DNA of 13,136 bases from Myxococcales bacterium (GCA_004554395.1 SFMP01000214.1:1-13136), one strand, 5' to 3'; counted from the stretch's first letter, positions 1-7,654 are shown. The notes: a model not told the origin generated them from the letters alone. Numbers and translations: made by a program.

Positions 1-10
1 CTGGAACCGA

Positions 11-610
11 TTAATCTTTAATCTGAATCGATTCCATCGCCTTGCGACACGCTGCAATCACGCTGGCGCTATTTTCGCTCTGCGCATCGTAACTGCACGT
101 CATGACATACGCATTGCTACTGGCCGGATACAGCACCTGCTCCATCTTGACGGCATAGTTCAAAACGCCATAACTCCCCTTGATGAGCAACACATCGACG
201 TCGTTGAGCTTCGATTTCTCTGCCGATTCGAGCACAAAATTCTCGAACATCGCGCTGTATTGCGCCTTGAGCACCGTCGTCAACTCCGCGATGAGCTCGT
301 CCGAAAGCGGTATCGCCTCGCCAATCGCAATGACATTGAGGTTATCTTTAAACGACTTCGCATCGGCGGCATCGGGCGACGACAAATCGATAAAAATCAC
401 ATCCGACGTCGGGCGCGTATAGTGCTCGCGGATGTTATTCGGCAAGCGATTGAGCTCTTTTTCCGACAACATACCCGCCACGCGCAACCACCCCGCAGGC
501 GGCGTAATCACGAACGAATCGCAATCGACCGGCGCACTCTCCTCCGCAAAAGCCATGCCCCCAAACAGGAGCGAACACAAAACACCTGCAACCACAAATC
601 CACGTTTCAT
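11..610 (-). CDS. Small exported protein, Mog1/PsbP/DcrB-like fold suspected
   Basis: A 199-residue protein. The frame is open back to an ATG at 700, but I chose the ATG at 610. An AAAGG motif lies just upstream of it, the first residues form a classic signal peptide (MKRGF, a hydrophobic stretch, then a signal peptidase I-like AFA before EES), and the best promoter (658-687) lies inside the longer version. The mature part starts with a Cys and a PPAGW segment, has a DNLNV strand and ends in an alternating strand/helix pattern (YVMTCSYD... then a closing helix). This resembles the PsbP/Mog1/DcrB (DUF1795-like) fold of small secreted or lipoproteins, but it is a pattern call only. The Cys near the signal peptide is not in a good lipobox. 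The gene stands alone here, divergent from the methylase, and its role is unknown. Confidence 0.75.
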   Translation of the reverse strand: MKRGFVVAGVLCSLLFGGMAFAEESAPVDCDSFVITPPAGWLRVAGMLSEKELNRLPNNIREHYTRPTSDVIFIDLSSPDAADAKSFKDNLNVIAIGEAIPLSDELIAELTTVLKAQYSAMFENFVLESAEKSKLNDVDVLLIKGSYGVLNYAVKMEQVLYPASSNAYVMTCSYDAQSENSASVIAACRKAMESIQIKD

Positions 611-657
611 CTTCAAACCTTTGTCCATACGACTCCAGACAAACAAAACCGCCCCAT

Positions 658-687
658 ATCTTACTATGCAACGCGTCCAACTGTCAA
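658..687 (-). promoter_or_regulatory. Sigma70-type promoter for the exported protein gene
   Basis: On the minus strand a perfect -35 hexamer TTGACA (682-687) is followed after 18 bp by TAAGAT (658-663), a 4/6 match to the -10 consensus. Transcription would start near 650 and leave a leader of about 40 nt before the ATG at 610. This also argues against the longer open frame starting at 700. Confidence 0.5.
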
Positions 688-752
688 CGTTTTCACTCAT
701 CGCCAGCGCACCTGCGCGCCGCCCTGCACGGCCCGCCTTTTGTTCGTCGTCG

Positions 753-870
753 ATGGGCGCCGTGGGGCACCCATCCGCCGCCGGCTACGCTATTGCCCGC
801 CCTGCGGGGCTGGGCAATACGCTTCGCAGCTACGGCTATTTCGCCCTACGGGCTCAATACGCCTCCGCCT
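753..870. repeat. GC-rich intergenic hairpins and degenerate duplication
   Basis: The 611-1138 gap shows no convincing gene. It holds an imperfect hairpin with ATGGG/CCCAT arms (753-774), and a strong hairpin with TATTGCCC (791-798) pairing with GGGCAATA (812-819) plus inner GCCC/GGGC pairs. A degenerate copy of the second block follows: GCTACG...CAATACGC at 784-828 recurs at about 829-870 with a shorter GCCC-TAC-GGGC stem. No T-run follows, so these are not obvious intrinsic terminators. They look like REP-type intergenic palindromes. Confidence 0.45.
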
Positions 871-986
871 TTGTGCGGGCGCTCAATCGCCGCGCCCGCA
901 ACGCCCCAGGCTCGTTCCCCCGATGGCGCGATAGGATCGCCTCGTGGATCGGTGGGATCTCTGGGCTACCGCATTGACTTTTTACG

Positions 987-1013
987 TTGAAACGCCATAG
1001 CGGGGGATATAAT
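987..1013 (+). promoter_or_regulatory. Candidate promoter for the methylase gene
   Basis: TTGAAA (987-992) and a perfect TATAAT (1008-1013) are separated by 15 bp, slightly short of the ideal 17. The -10 box sits between GGGGG (1002-1006) and CCCCC (1016-1020), so it could lie in the loop of a small hairpin. The start codon at 1139 is about 120 nt downstream, leaving room for a leader that contains the palindrome at 1043-1068. Confidence 0.4.
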
Positions 1014-1042
1014 AACCCCCAATCCACATAAACCCATCTATT

Positions 1043-1068
1043 CCCCCTCTCCATTCATGGAGTGGGGG
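1043..1068. repeat. 26-bp REP-like palindrome in the methylase leader
   Basis: The arms are CCCCC (1043-1047) plus CTCCAT (1049-1054) and ATGGAG (1057-1062) plus GGGGG (1064-1068), with one T/T mismatch and a TC loop. The following CTAGGGGGTGAGG recalls the widespread class of CTCTCC...GGAG intergenic palindromes in bacterial genomes. That comparison is from memory. It lies between the candidate promoter and the start of the methylase. Confidence 0.55.
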
Positions 1069-1138
1069 CTAGGGGGTGAGGTCAGGAGCGCGTTTTGTGG
1101 GCATTGCGGGCGCGAGAGCGCTCGTCGTGGAGAGAAGG

Positions 1139-4100
1139 ATGAAATCGGAGAGCCGCATAGGGCAGAGAAAGATGGCACAGATGCAAGCGGGATTTCGGGG
1201 CATCTTTGAGCGAAGTTTCACCACGATGGACGACTATTTCGAAGGCGTGCTCGTACCCATATTCGGGCGGGCGCATTTCGTGGCGGGCTGCGACGACTAC
1301 GTCGAGAAATATGCAGATTTGGGACGGCGAGCACGAGGAAACCGCGTGGTGGCCATGCGCCATGTCGGGACGTTTGGCGTCGGCGGGCGAGATTTGAAAG
1401 TCTTCGAAGTCGTCGTCGACGATCGGGCAAATATCCGTCGCGATCGCGTTGGGATACAAAGCGTCGTGCGGTCGTTTTCAGATGTCTACGATCGGGCGTG
1501 GATGGTGATTCACTACGAGAATCCCCAAGGGCGATCGTGGCGGTTTAGCTATGTCGAAAAGCACGGTTCTGCCAAAGAGACGACATCGATAAAGCGGTAT
1601 ACGTATCTCTGCGGCCCTGGTTATGGCGTTCGCACAGCCGCCCAACGCCTGGCAAAGCTGGCCGCGCTCAAAGACATGCGCATCGACGACACGGCAGAGG
1701 CATTTTCGGTGCAAGCCGTGACGAAAGAGTTTTATACAAAGCTGTATCGCTGGTATGAATGGGCGCAAGACGAATCGTTTAACATCACGTTCCCCAGTGC
1801 CCCAGCGACGATTGAAGATGACCCAGCGACGATTGAAGACGGTCGATCGAGGCTCAACGAGCATCTCATCCGATTGATCACGCGGATCGCATTTGTATGG
1901 TTTATCAAACAAAAACATTTCGTCGCCGACGAATTGTTCGATGGCGAGTTACTTGGGCGTGATATCAAAGATTTCGATCCCATGGCTGGGAAAGATGGCG
2001 AGGGATGCAAGCCACAATGCGAATCGGCGACGAATTATTACCATGCCATATTGCAAAATTTATTCTTTGCAACGATCAACATGGCGATGGATGGGCGTCG
2101 ATTTGCCAACGATGACGACGATTCAAAAACGCTATATCGCTATGAAGAATTGTTTACCGACGAAGGGCGCGGCAGAATATTGAATTGCTTTGCACAAACG
2201 CCATTTTTGAACGGAGGATTGTTTGAATGCCTCGACGAGAGCGAAGCAAAATCGAATGGCGATTGCCGCGTAGACCCTTCGCATATATGCGATGGATTTA
2301 GTCGAAGAGACGATCGGCGTGGCGATACTTTTGTATATCGTGCGTTTATTCCAAATATATTGTTTTTTAGCGAAGACGAACAATGCCCAGGCATGATAAC
2401 ATTGCTCAAACAGTACGATTTTGCGGTCGAAGAAAGCACTGCCGACGACATCGCCGTCGCCCTCGATCCCGAACTCCTCGGGAAAGTGTTCGAAAACCTA
2501 CTCGCCAGTTATAATCCCGAAACGCACAACACCGCTCGGCGTGCAACGGGATCGTTTTATACACCGCGCGAAATCGTGCGCTATATGATCGAAACGTCGA
2601 TTGGCGATTATATAAAAATGCAAATCGCGCAAAATAAGTCGTTAGACATTGCGCCCGAAGTCGTCGATAGACTCATAAAAGGCGATGCATGCCCTGCCGA
2701 ATTGACGGAAAACAAAGAAGTCATTCGCCAAATCTTGTTCGATACAAAGATACTCGATCCGGCATGTGGATCGGGGGCGTTCCCGATGGGGGCATTGCAA
2801 TGTATGATCGAGATCTTGCACAAACTCCGCCCCGATGCCGATGGTAAAGATGTATATATGTTGAAGAAGCGAATGATCGAAAACTGCCTCTATGGCGTCG
2901 ACATTCAGACGATGGCTGTGCAGATTACAAAACTTCGATGTTATATTTCGCTCATCGTCGAAGCAGAAGTCGACCCTAGCCAACCCAACTTGGGCATTGA
3001 TCCGCTACCCAATCTCGAGACGCGGTTTGTCGCCGCCAATGCGCTCGTTCCCCTCGATATAAAGGCAAATCGTCAGCCATCGGATGTCGACTTGGCAGTG
3101 CAAGAGATGAATCGCGAAAAGATCCATCTCAATTGTATTCGACAAGCGCATTTTCATGCGACGACGCGCGAAGAAAAGATGCGATTGCGCCGAGAAGATA
3201 GATCTGTGCGCGAACGATTGGCAAAGCTGTGGCGTGATAATGGATTGGTCGCTAGAACCAACATCGATCGCTTTGTGAATTGGCACCCCTACGAACAGAA
3301 TGCATCGTGTGACTTTTTCGATCCAGAATGGATGTTTGACGTGCGCGATGGATTCGACATCGTCGTTGGTAACCCGCCTTATGGGGCGAAAATGAGCAAA
3401 AGCGAGAAATCGTTGTATAAAAAAGCGTACAACTGGTTATTCAAAAAATACGATATTTATATGGTGTTTTTTGAACTCGCTTTTCGCCTTTCAAAGGGCA
3501 TTATTTGTTATATTACGCCCGATAAATGGTTGTCGAAATCGTTTGGAATCGTCTTTCGACGCGAGGCGATGATCCCCTACATGACGCAAATCGTGCGATT
3601 GGGAAGCGATGTTTTCGACGAAGCATGTGTCGATGCAATAATTTCAATATATCACAAAAAGGGAAGCAAGGAATTATCGATCGTCAAGGCGATTTCGCAC
3701 GATGAATATAGACTTGCAAATGCGATCGAAAAAGCCGATTTGAAAGAACCGTATTGTATCGATGAATATTTTCAAGGAGAATTGCCAGCGATAATCGAAC
3801 AAATCGAACGGAATGTGCATAGGTTAGGGGAATATGCAAAGTGCGAATATGCGTCGGCATCGCCAGCCGACGCGTATCGGTTGAAACAGATCATGATGTC
3901 GAATGGCGATCCAACTGAACGCCAATTGAAGATCATCAACACCGGATTGATAAGCAAATATACGAATCGTTGGGATCGAAAAAAGATGAAATATCTCCAC
4001 GAGAGCATCGAACACCCAGTCGTCGATATCGACGATTTGAGTGCAATGTTTGGCGAAGTGTATGTGAACCGGATGAGAACGCCGAAGTTGATCTTAAAGG

Positions 4101-4450
4101 GATTGAATCTATTAGAATGCGCCATCGATTTCGATGGTACGATAATGTCGACGGTGGCGACGCTCAACATTCGATCGGATTCGGCCGAAATGTTATGCGT
4201 CTTGGGGAGTATTATAAACTCGAGTGTTATGACGGAATATTGCAAATCGAAGTATATATCAAGCAGTTATTGCGGTGGATTGCTATTTACGCCCGATATG
4301 ATCAATCGCTTGCCCGTGCCCGATTTGAGCGATATGGGGCAATGGCGCGATGTCGTGGAACGCGTGTTGTGTTTAATGAGCGAGGGGGGCGATAGAGCCA
4401 TCGAGGCTGAGTTGGATGCGATGATTCGGTGCCGTTTGCTTGCTGAGTGA
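1139..4450 (+). CDS. Eco57I/type IIG-like N6-adenine DNA methylase (probable restriction-modification protein)
   Basis: A 1103-residue class I N6-adenine DNA methyltransferase. Motif I is DPACGSGAF (about residues 540-548), which binds SAM. Motif IV is NPPYG (745-749), the catalytic loop of adenine methylases. ATGSFYTPREIV (469-480) is the typical helix before the methylase core. The C-terminal LPVPDLS...IEAELDAMI resembles TaqI/Eco57I target-recognition ends. The N-terminal 260 residues (including KVFEVVVDD at 87-95 and a DRVG segment) match a region I associate with large Eco57I-type proteins. A nuclease there is plausible, but I cannot assign a PD-(D/E)XK centre. I chose ATG 1139 because GGAGAG (1129-1134) precedes it; a GTG at 1076 is also open but has no clear ribosome site. 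No separate specificity or nuclease gene is next to it, so it probably recognises and cuts (or only methylates) alone. A 21-bp in-frame duplication sits at 1802-1843. Confidence 0.85.
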   Translation: MKSESRIGQRKMAQMQAGFRGIFERSFTTMDDYFEGVLVPIFGRAHFVAGCDDYVEKYADLGRRARGNRVVAMRHVGTFGVGGRDLKVFEVVVDDRANIRRDRVGIQSVVRSFSDVYDRAWMVIHYENPQGRSWRFSYVEKHGSAKETTSIKRYTYLCGPGYGVRTAAQRLAKLAALKDMRIDDTAEAFSVQAVTKEFYTKLYRWYEWAQDESFNITFPSAPATIEDDPATIEDGRSRLNEHLIRLITRIAFVWFIKQKHFVADELFDGELLGRDIKDFDPMAGKDGEGCKPQCESATNYYHAILQNLFFATINMAMDGRRFANDDDDSKTLYRYEELFTDEGRGRILNCFAQTPFLNGGLFECLDESEAKSNGDCRVDPSHICDGFSRRDDRRGDTFVYRAFIPNILFFSEDEQCPGMITLLKQYDFAVEESTADDIAVALDPELLGKVFENLLASYNPETHNTARRATGSFYTPREIVRYMIETSIGDYIKMQIAQNKSLDIAPEVVDRLIKGDACPAELTENKEVIRQILFDTKILDPACGSGAFPMGALQCMIEILHKLRPDADGKDVYMLKKRMIENCLYGVDIQTMAVQITKLRCYISLIVEAEVDPSQPNLGIDPLPNLETRFVAANALVPLDIKANRQPSDVDLAVQEMNREKIHLNCIRQAHFHATTREEKMRLRREDRSVRERLAKLWRDNGLVARTNIDRFVNWHPYEQNASCDFFDPEWMFDVRDGFDIVVGNPPYGAKMSKSEKSLYKKAYNWLFKKYDIYMVFFELAFRLSKGIICYITPDKWLSKSFGIVFRREAMIPYMTQIVRLGSDVFDEACVDAIISIYHKKGSKELSIVKAISHDEYRLANAIEKADLKEPYCIDEYFQGELPAIIEQIERNVHRLGEYAKCEYASASPADAYRLKQIMMSNGDPTERQLKIINTGLISKYTNRWDRKKMKYLHESIEHPVVDIDDLSAMFGEVYVNRMRTPKLILKGLNLLECAIDFDGTIMSTVATLNIRSDSAEMLCVLGSIINSSVMTEYCKSKYISSSYCGGLLFTPDMINRLPVPDLSDMGQWRDVVERVLCLMSEGGDRAIEAELDAMIRCRLLAE

Positions 4451-4522
4451 TAATATTGGCAATGCGCGATCTGCGCGGCTGCCAAGAGCGAGTGCTGCGA
4501 TGGCACGGCTTTTGCTGAAAAT

Positions 4523-5677
4523 TTGAATTGTCCCAATGGGCTAGAGAAGATCTTCGGAGGTGCGTTTAAGTGTACGGAAACGTGCCAACTCGATCTGTCT
4601 CAGGCATGTATGGTGCCGGTATGTGGCGACAATGTTTTGACGGAAAAGGAGGGGTGTGATGGAGAGCTCATTGCCGAGTGGGCTAGAGAGTGTCGGCCGG
4701 GGTATCGACACATAGAAGGTCGAGAATTTAAGTGTTTGGATAATTGCCAAGTATCGTACGATAGTGCATGTGCGCCAATCGATGCGTTGCCTCCAAATTT
4801 GTATTTTTCTGAGATCCAAATGGTTCCCTTTGCGGGGCGGCACGAATACGAAGATGGGGAATCGGTTAAGTTGTTATTTTTGGAGATAGGGAATGTCGGG
4901 AGTGCGACAAATCTTCGCGACTGTTCTGTCGTCGGGCTTGAGCCAGTTGCAGAGGTCGGTGGAGAGTATAATCCAAAGGCAATTTTTGAAATACCATTGA
5001 CCGAGTTTTCCCTTGGTACATCATATAAAGATAAATCGCAAGTCTATGGAGTATGCATAGAGTCGACAGAGGGATGGCTCGATAGTCAACTGATCAAGAC
5101 GCACTATACAAGAGAAGAAGAATGCCAAGAGATTATGAATTATACCTCTAAATGCCTCGAGTATTGTTATGCGCAAGTTGACGCAGATAGCAAAAAATAT
5201 AACTGGACATATGACGAAATCAGCGATGCCTGGAATACATGTGATGATGGTTGTAGTGCGGCTGGGAATTATTTAATAAACGAAGAAAGCGATAGATGTC
5301 AGAGTAATGTGTTATTGACTGAGCTTTTGAATTCGTGCAACGTGATTGCAGTGGATCCTGGTATTGCACTCAAATACGATGGCAAGAGCAAAGTTAAATA
5401 TGCGAAGATGTTCAAATCGGCCGAGGGCATTGGCGGTCTTGGAATACGGTGTGGGTCGAAGATTTACGACGTTTTGACGTTGGGCGGAATTAGTCGCGGA
5501 TCGCGGATGTGTAAAAAAAGTGGCGACTTGACGACGATAGAGCCGACGGGGGCAAAACGCGTCGGAAACGAAGCTGCGCCTTATGATGATCGAGAATCTA
5601 ATTGGCTTTATACGCATAGTTCGGATCTGTCATTAAAAAAAGCAATGTGTGGTGATATATTGACTGTTATCAACTAG
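4523..5677 (+). CDS. Cys-rich repeat surface protein, 5'-truncated
   Basis: The first possible start is TTG 4523, giving 384 residues, with no signal peptide. The open frame actually runs back to 4454, and those codons encode more of the same repeat: Cys residues and a CCDG matching the later GCDG. So the true N-terminus is missing. Each repeat has the form CGDN, acidic stretch, CDG, a Cys, a G-x-F-K-C, x-x-x-C and a final Cys. This is the pattern of Cys-rich repeats in secreted proteins of Myxococcota and Bradymonadia-like bacteria (from memory). The C-terminal 280 residues hold many further Cys, including an EEECQ...CLEYCYA...CDDGC cluster, and strands such as LYFSEIQMV and LFLEIGNVG that could be lamin-tail-like, weakly. 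It lacks an export signal and starts right behind the methylase stop, so it is probably a broken gene left by an insertion or deletion. Confidence 0.65.
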   Translation: MNCPNGLEKIFGGAFKCTETCQLDLSQACMVPVCGDNVLTEKEGCDGELIAEWARECRPGYRHIEGREFKCLDNCQVSYDSACAPIDALPPNLYFSEIQMVPFAGRHEYEDGESVKLLFLEIGNVGSATNLRDCSVVGLEPVAEVGGEYNPKAIFEIPLTEFSLGTSYKDKSQVYGVCIESTEGWLDSQLIKTHYTREEECQEIMNYTSKCLEYCYAQVDADSKKYNWTYDEISDAWNTCDDGCSAAGNYLINEESDRCQSNVLLTELLNSCNVIAVDPGIALKYDGKSKVKYAKMFKSAEGIGGLGIRCGSKIYDVLTLGGISRGSRMCKKSGDLTTIEPTGAKRVGNEAAPYDDRESNWLYTHSSDLSLKKAMCGDILTVIN

Positions 5678-5697
5678 TTGATAATGACATTGTTTTT
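5667..5697 (+). terminator. Palindrome at the stop codon with a T-run, weak terminator candidate
   Basis: TTATCAACTAGTTGATAA (5667-5684) is a perfect 18-bp palindrome that contains the TAG stop of the Cys-rich gene. A run of five T follows at 5693-5697, eight bases after the stem. The stem is AT-rich and the T-run is displaced, so termination would be weak. A protein-binding or recombination site is equally possible. Confidence 0.35.
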
Positions 5698-5859
5698 GGG
5701 GGGACTCGTGGCCCTGACCTTCCCCCCAGCCTGTTAAACTGTCCCCTTAAAATTGGACACGGAAGCTAGTAGGCATCCCTGTCCAATGGACAGATTGATT
5801 TAGGAGTCATCCCTTGGTAGTGGACACTATGTAGCCGGACTTAAGAGATGCTTAAGTCC
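5698..5859. other. Inverted-repeat cluster, possible insertion-sequence debris
   Basis: No gene is visible here. The stretch contains GGGGGGA (5698-5704) opposed by TCCCCCC (5721-5727). It also has TGTCC (5740) facing GGACA (5755), the near-palindrome CTGTCCAATGGACAG (5779-5793), another GGACAC at 5822, and a perfect 9-bp hairpin GGACTTAAG/CTTAAGTCC (5837-5845/5851-5859, loop AGATG). Repeated TGTCC/GGACA words in both orientations are what eroded insertion-sequence ends or a multi-site operator would leave. No transposase is next to them except the Rpn tail downstream. Confidence 0.35.
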
Positions 5860-5877
5860 AGTTTTAAGGAGAGTCCA

Positions 5878-6074
5878 ATGATCACCCCTAACCCCAAAAG
5901 TGTCCTTGACACGGGGTACACTTCAAGAAAGGAAGAAGAGAAGGACGAAAAGAAGGACTCGAACACACTTCGAGTCAATTGCTCCAAAGAGGAACATCGT
6001 TGATCGATATTGCCAACATTACAGGACTAACGCCATGCGAAATCGAGGCGATTCAAGCCAAAAATGGGGCATGA
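5878..6074 (+). pseudogene. Rpn-family (PD-(D/E)XK transposase/nuclease) remnant
   Basis: In the frame that ends at TGA 6072-6074, an open stretch from 5910 reads FKKGRREGRKEGLEH, then a helix with QLLQRGTSL, then IDIANITGLTPCEIEAIQ. This Gly/Lys/Glu-rich helix followed by 'IA.ITGL..EEI' is the characteristic C-terminus of Rpn recombination-promoting nucleases/putative transposases (TIGR01784-like). The nuclease core is absent. Upstream, an ideal AAGGAG lies 7 nt before an ATG at 5878 that opens a different frame (MITPNPKSV..., stop at 6003). The simplest reading is that the original start survived and an internal deletion joined it out of frame to the tail. A second short piece at 6076-6150 (MDPFTQMVF...GVEDGKNGA) may be further debris of the same family. 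Confidence 0.55.
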
Positions 6075-6148
6075 GATGGATCCGTTTACACAGATGGTCT
6101 TCAGCCGAGGTATCGCCATCGGCGTAGAAGATGGAAAAAATGGGGCAT
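6060..6148. repeat. 13-bp direct repeat around the Rpn stop
   Basis: AAAAATGGGGCAT occurs at 6060-6072 (last codons of the Rpn tail) and again at 6136-6148. In both places the plus-strand reading is KNGA followed by a stop or near-stop. This could be a deletion or duplication footprint, or two eroded copies of the same gene end. The stretch 6075-6167 otherwise holds only the frameshifted end of the ABC gene on the minus strand. Confidence 0.35.
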
Positions 6149-6167
6149 AATACGATGACTTTGTGCC

Positions 6168-6743
6168 CTAAATTGAGACGCAATGCCAAGGCGCGTGCCA
6201 TCGATCGCGATGGTGGCATTGATCGGTTGCCACGACGGCGACATTGAGATCGTCGACAATTGAGAACCACAACTTTTTATGTTCGTCGTCGAGGGTGCAA
6301 AGTGGTTCGTCGAAGAGAAAGATGTCGGCTTGAACCGAGAGCGCTAGTGCTGTAGCGCACCAATGTCTTTGCCCCGCCGAGAGCGCATGAGGACATCGAT
6401 TCCAATAATCGTCGATCGCAAACGTCGACCGTTTTCGATCGAGCCATGAAGCATCTTTTTGATACGCACAGCAAAGCCATTCAAAATGCGATGCGATAGT
6501 CAAATGATCGAATAATATTTTATCATCGAAGAGCGTCATCGCGCGATAATCGGTTCGCCCCTCGAATCGCACACTGCCCGATTGTGCGACGAGTTCGCGC
6601 GCGATGATCTTGAGTAATGTCGTCTTTCCTGCGCCATTTGCGCCAACCACAACGGTTTTATCGCCCCATTGGGCATTCAAATGCTCGAAGATATCGCGTT
6701 TTTCATATCGATAAGCGATATCGTCCAGGGTAATGGTTGGCAT
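6168..6743 (-). CDS. CcmA-like ABC transporter ATPase, frameshifted C-terminus
   Basis: A 191-residue single nucleotide-binding domain. Walker A is GANGAGKT (34-41), the signature is LSAGQ (121-125), and Walker B is IFLFDEP (141-147) followed by CTLD. Small size and LSAGQ are typical of CcmA-type exporters and related small ABC subunits. The expected H-loop 'THQ' reads TDQ (173-175), so the switch histidine appears to be Asp. After it the frame turns into implausible HHRDRWHAPWH. Dropping one base near 6218 restores ATIAIDGTRLGIASQ and gives about 213 residues ending at 6101, close to the family length. The start lies 5 nt after the kinase stop, so it is the last gene of the operon. No permease gene is visible. 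Either the gene is decaying or the window has a one-base error. Confidence 0.8.
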   Translation of the reverse strand: MPTITLDDIAYRYEKRDIFEHLNAQWGDKTVVVGANGAGKTTLLKIIARELVAQSGSVRFEGRTDYRAMTLFDDKILFDHLTIASHFEWLCCAYQKDASWLDRKRSTFAIDDYWNRCPHALSAGQRHWCATALALSVQADIFLFDEPLCTLDDEHKKLWFSIVDDLNVAVVATDQCHHRDRWHAPWHCVSI

Positions 6744-6748
6744 CGGTC

Positions 6749-7648
6749 TTAGATCAATTTCATGGCAATCGTAAAGATAGCGCCGCCTTGTGGCGCGTTA
6801 TCGACTTCGACTTTAGCCCCGTATTGGCGGGCAAAATCGCGGACAATCGACAATCCTAGGCCGAAGCCAGGGATTCCCGAATCGGTCGTGTTATCGCCAC
6901 GCTCGAAGGGTTCAAAGATCTTCTTTTTCATCGCTTCGTCAATGCCTTTTCCCTCATCGCGCACGCGCAATACGGCGACATTTCCATCGCGATTGAACGA
7001 AATATAGACGCGCCCCGTTCCGCCGTGCGTAAGGGCATTTCGGATGAGATTCGAAGCGGCATGGCTAAAGTCTCGCGGATCGATGGCGATCTCAGGAACG
7101 GTATCGTCGATATCGACGTCGAGCCTGCCTTCGTTTGATTTATCGGCAAAGAACGATGCGACGACTTCGTGTAGGGCATCTTGTAGTCGAGTTTTGAAGA
7201 CGACTTTTTGACTATTGTCGATGGGCTTTGAGTCGAGGATTTGCTTGATGAGGTATTCCATGCGCCCAATTTCTGCATTCATGTGTTCGATGAGTTCGTC
7301 TTCTTCGGCTTCGTCTTTGAATCGATGAAGCGAGAGCGTATCGGCATACATGCGAATCGAAGTCATCGGCGTACGGAGCTCGTGCGAGACTTGGGCCATG
7401 AAGCGAGCCTTCGTTTGATTATAGCGATTTTGTCGTACGATAAAGACGAGGGCGACGATCGATCCGGCGATACCGCAGACGGCAAAGACGATCGTCAGAA
7501 TGCCAAGGGCGATATCGCCACCGCTTTTGAATAAACACAATAAGACGATACCGGTCACCAAATTCGCAATCGACGAGGCGAGGGCGCAGAAAGCGATAAT
7601 CCATGGCGTACTGCGATAAATCTTAATCGGTTGTGGTTTGCGTTTCAT
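6749..7648 (-). CDS. Membrane sensor histidine kinase
   Basis: 299 residues. Two membrane segments (about 16-40 and 46-71) are joined by a very short loop, so there is almost no periplasmic sensor domain. Next come the HisKA dimerisation helix with FMAQVSHELRTPMTSIR (phospho-acceptor His89) and the HATPase_c domain: N-box SNLIRNALTHG (about 199-209), G1 DEGKGID (231-237), F-box FEPFERG (245-251) and G2 GFGLGLSI (261-268). All catalytic residues appear present. With so little outside the membrane, it probably senses the membrane itself or a partner, perhaps the lipoprotein encoded 6 nt upstream or the ABC protein 5 nt downstream (inference). No response regulator is in the window. GGAG at the end of the preceding gene, 11 nt before the ATG, could serve as its ribosome site. 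Confidence 0.92.
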   Translation of the reverse strand: MKRKPQPIKIYRSTPWIIAFCALASSIANLVTGIVLLCLFKSGGDIALGILTIVFAVCGIAGSIVALVFIVRQNRYNQTKARFMAQVSHELRTPMTSIRMYADTLSLHRFKDEAEEDELIEHMNAEIGRMEYLIKQILDSKPIDNSQKVVFKTRLQDALHEVVASFFADKSNEGRLDVDIDDTVPEIAIDPRDFSHAASNLIRNALTHGGTGRVYISFNRDGNVAVLRVRDEGKGIDEAMKKKIFEPFERGDNTTDSGIPGFGLGLSIVRDFARQYGAKVEVDNAPQGGAIFTIAMKLI

Positions 7649-7654
7649 GCTCGG

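Noticed and set aside
611..700. N-terminal extension of the exported protein to the ATG at 700
   Set aside because: It would bury the signal peptide 30 residues inside, and the TTGACA promoter lies within it.
260..977. Two long plus-strand frames of 224 and 181 codons
   Set aside because: They overlap the exported-protein gene antisense and then GC-rich palindromes; no domain or start signal.
1076..1138. GTG start of the methylase at 1076
   Set aside because: No clear ribosome site at the right distance; the Arg/Gly/Ala-rich extension looks like translated leader, and ATG 1139 has GGAGAG.
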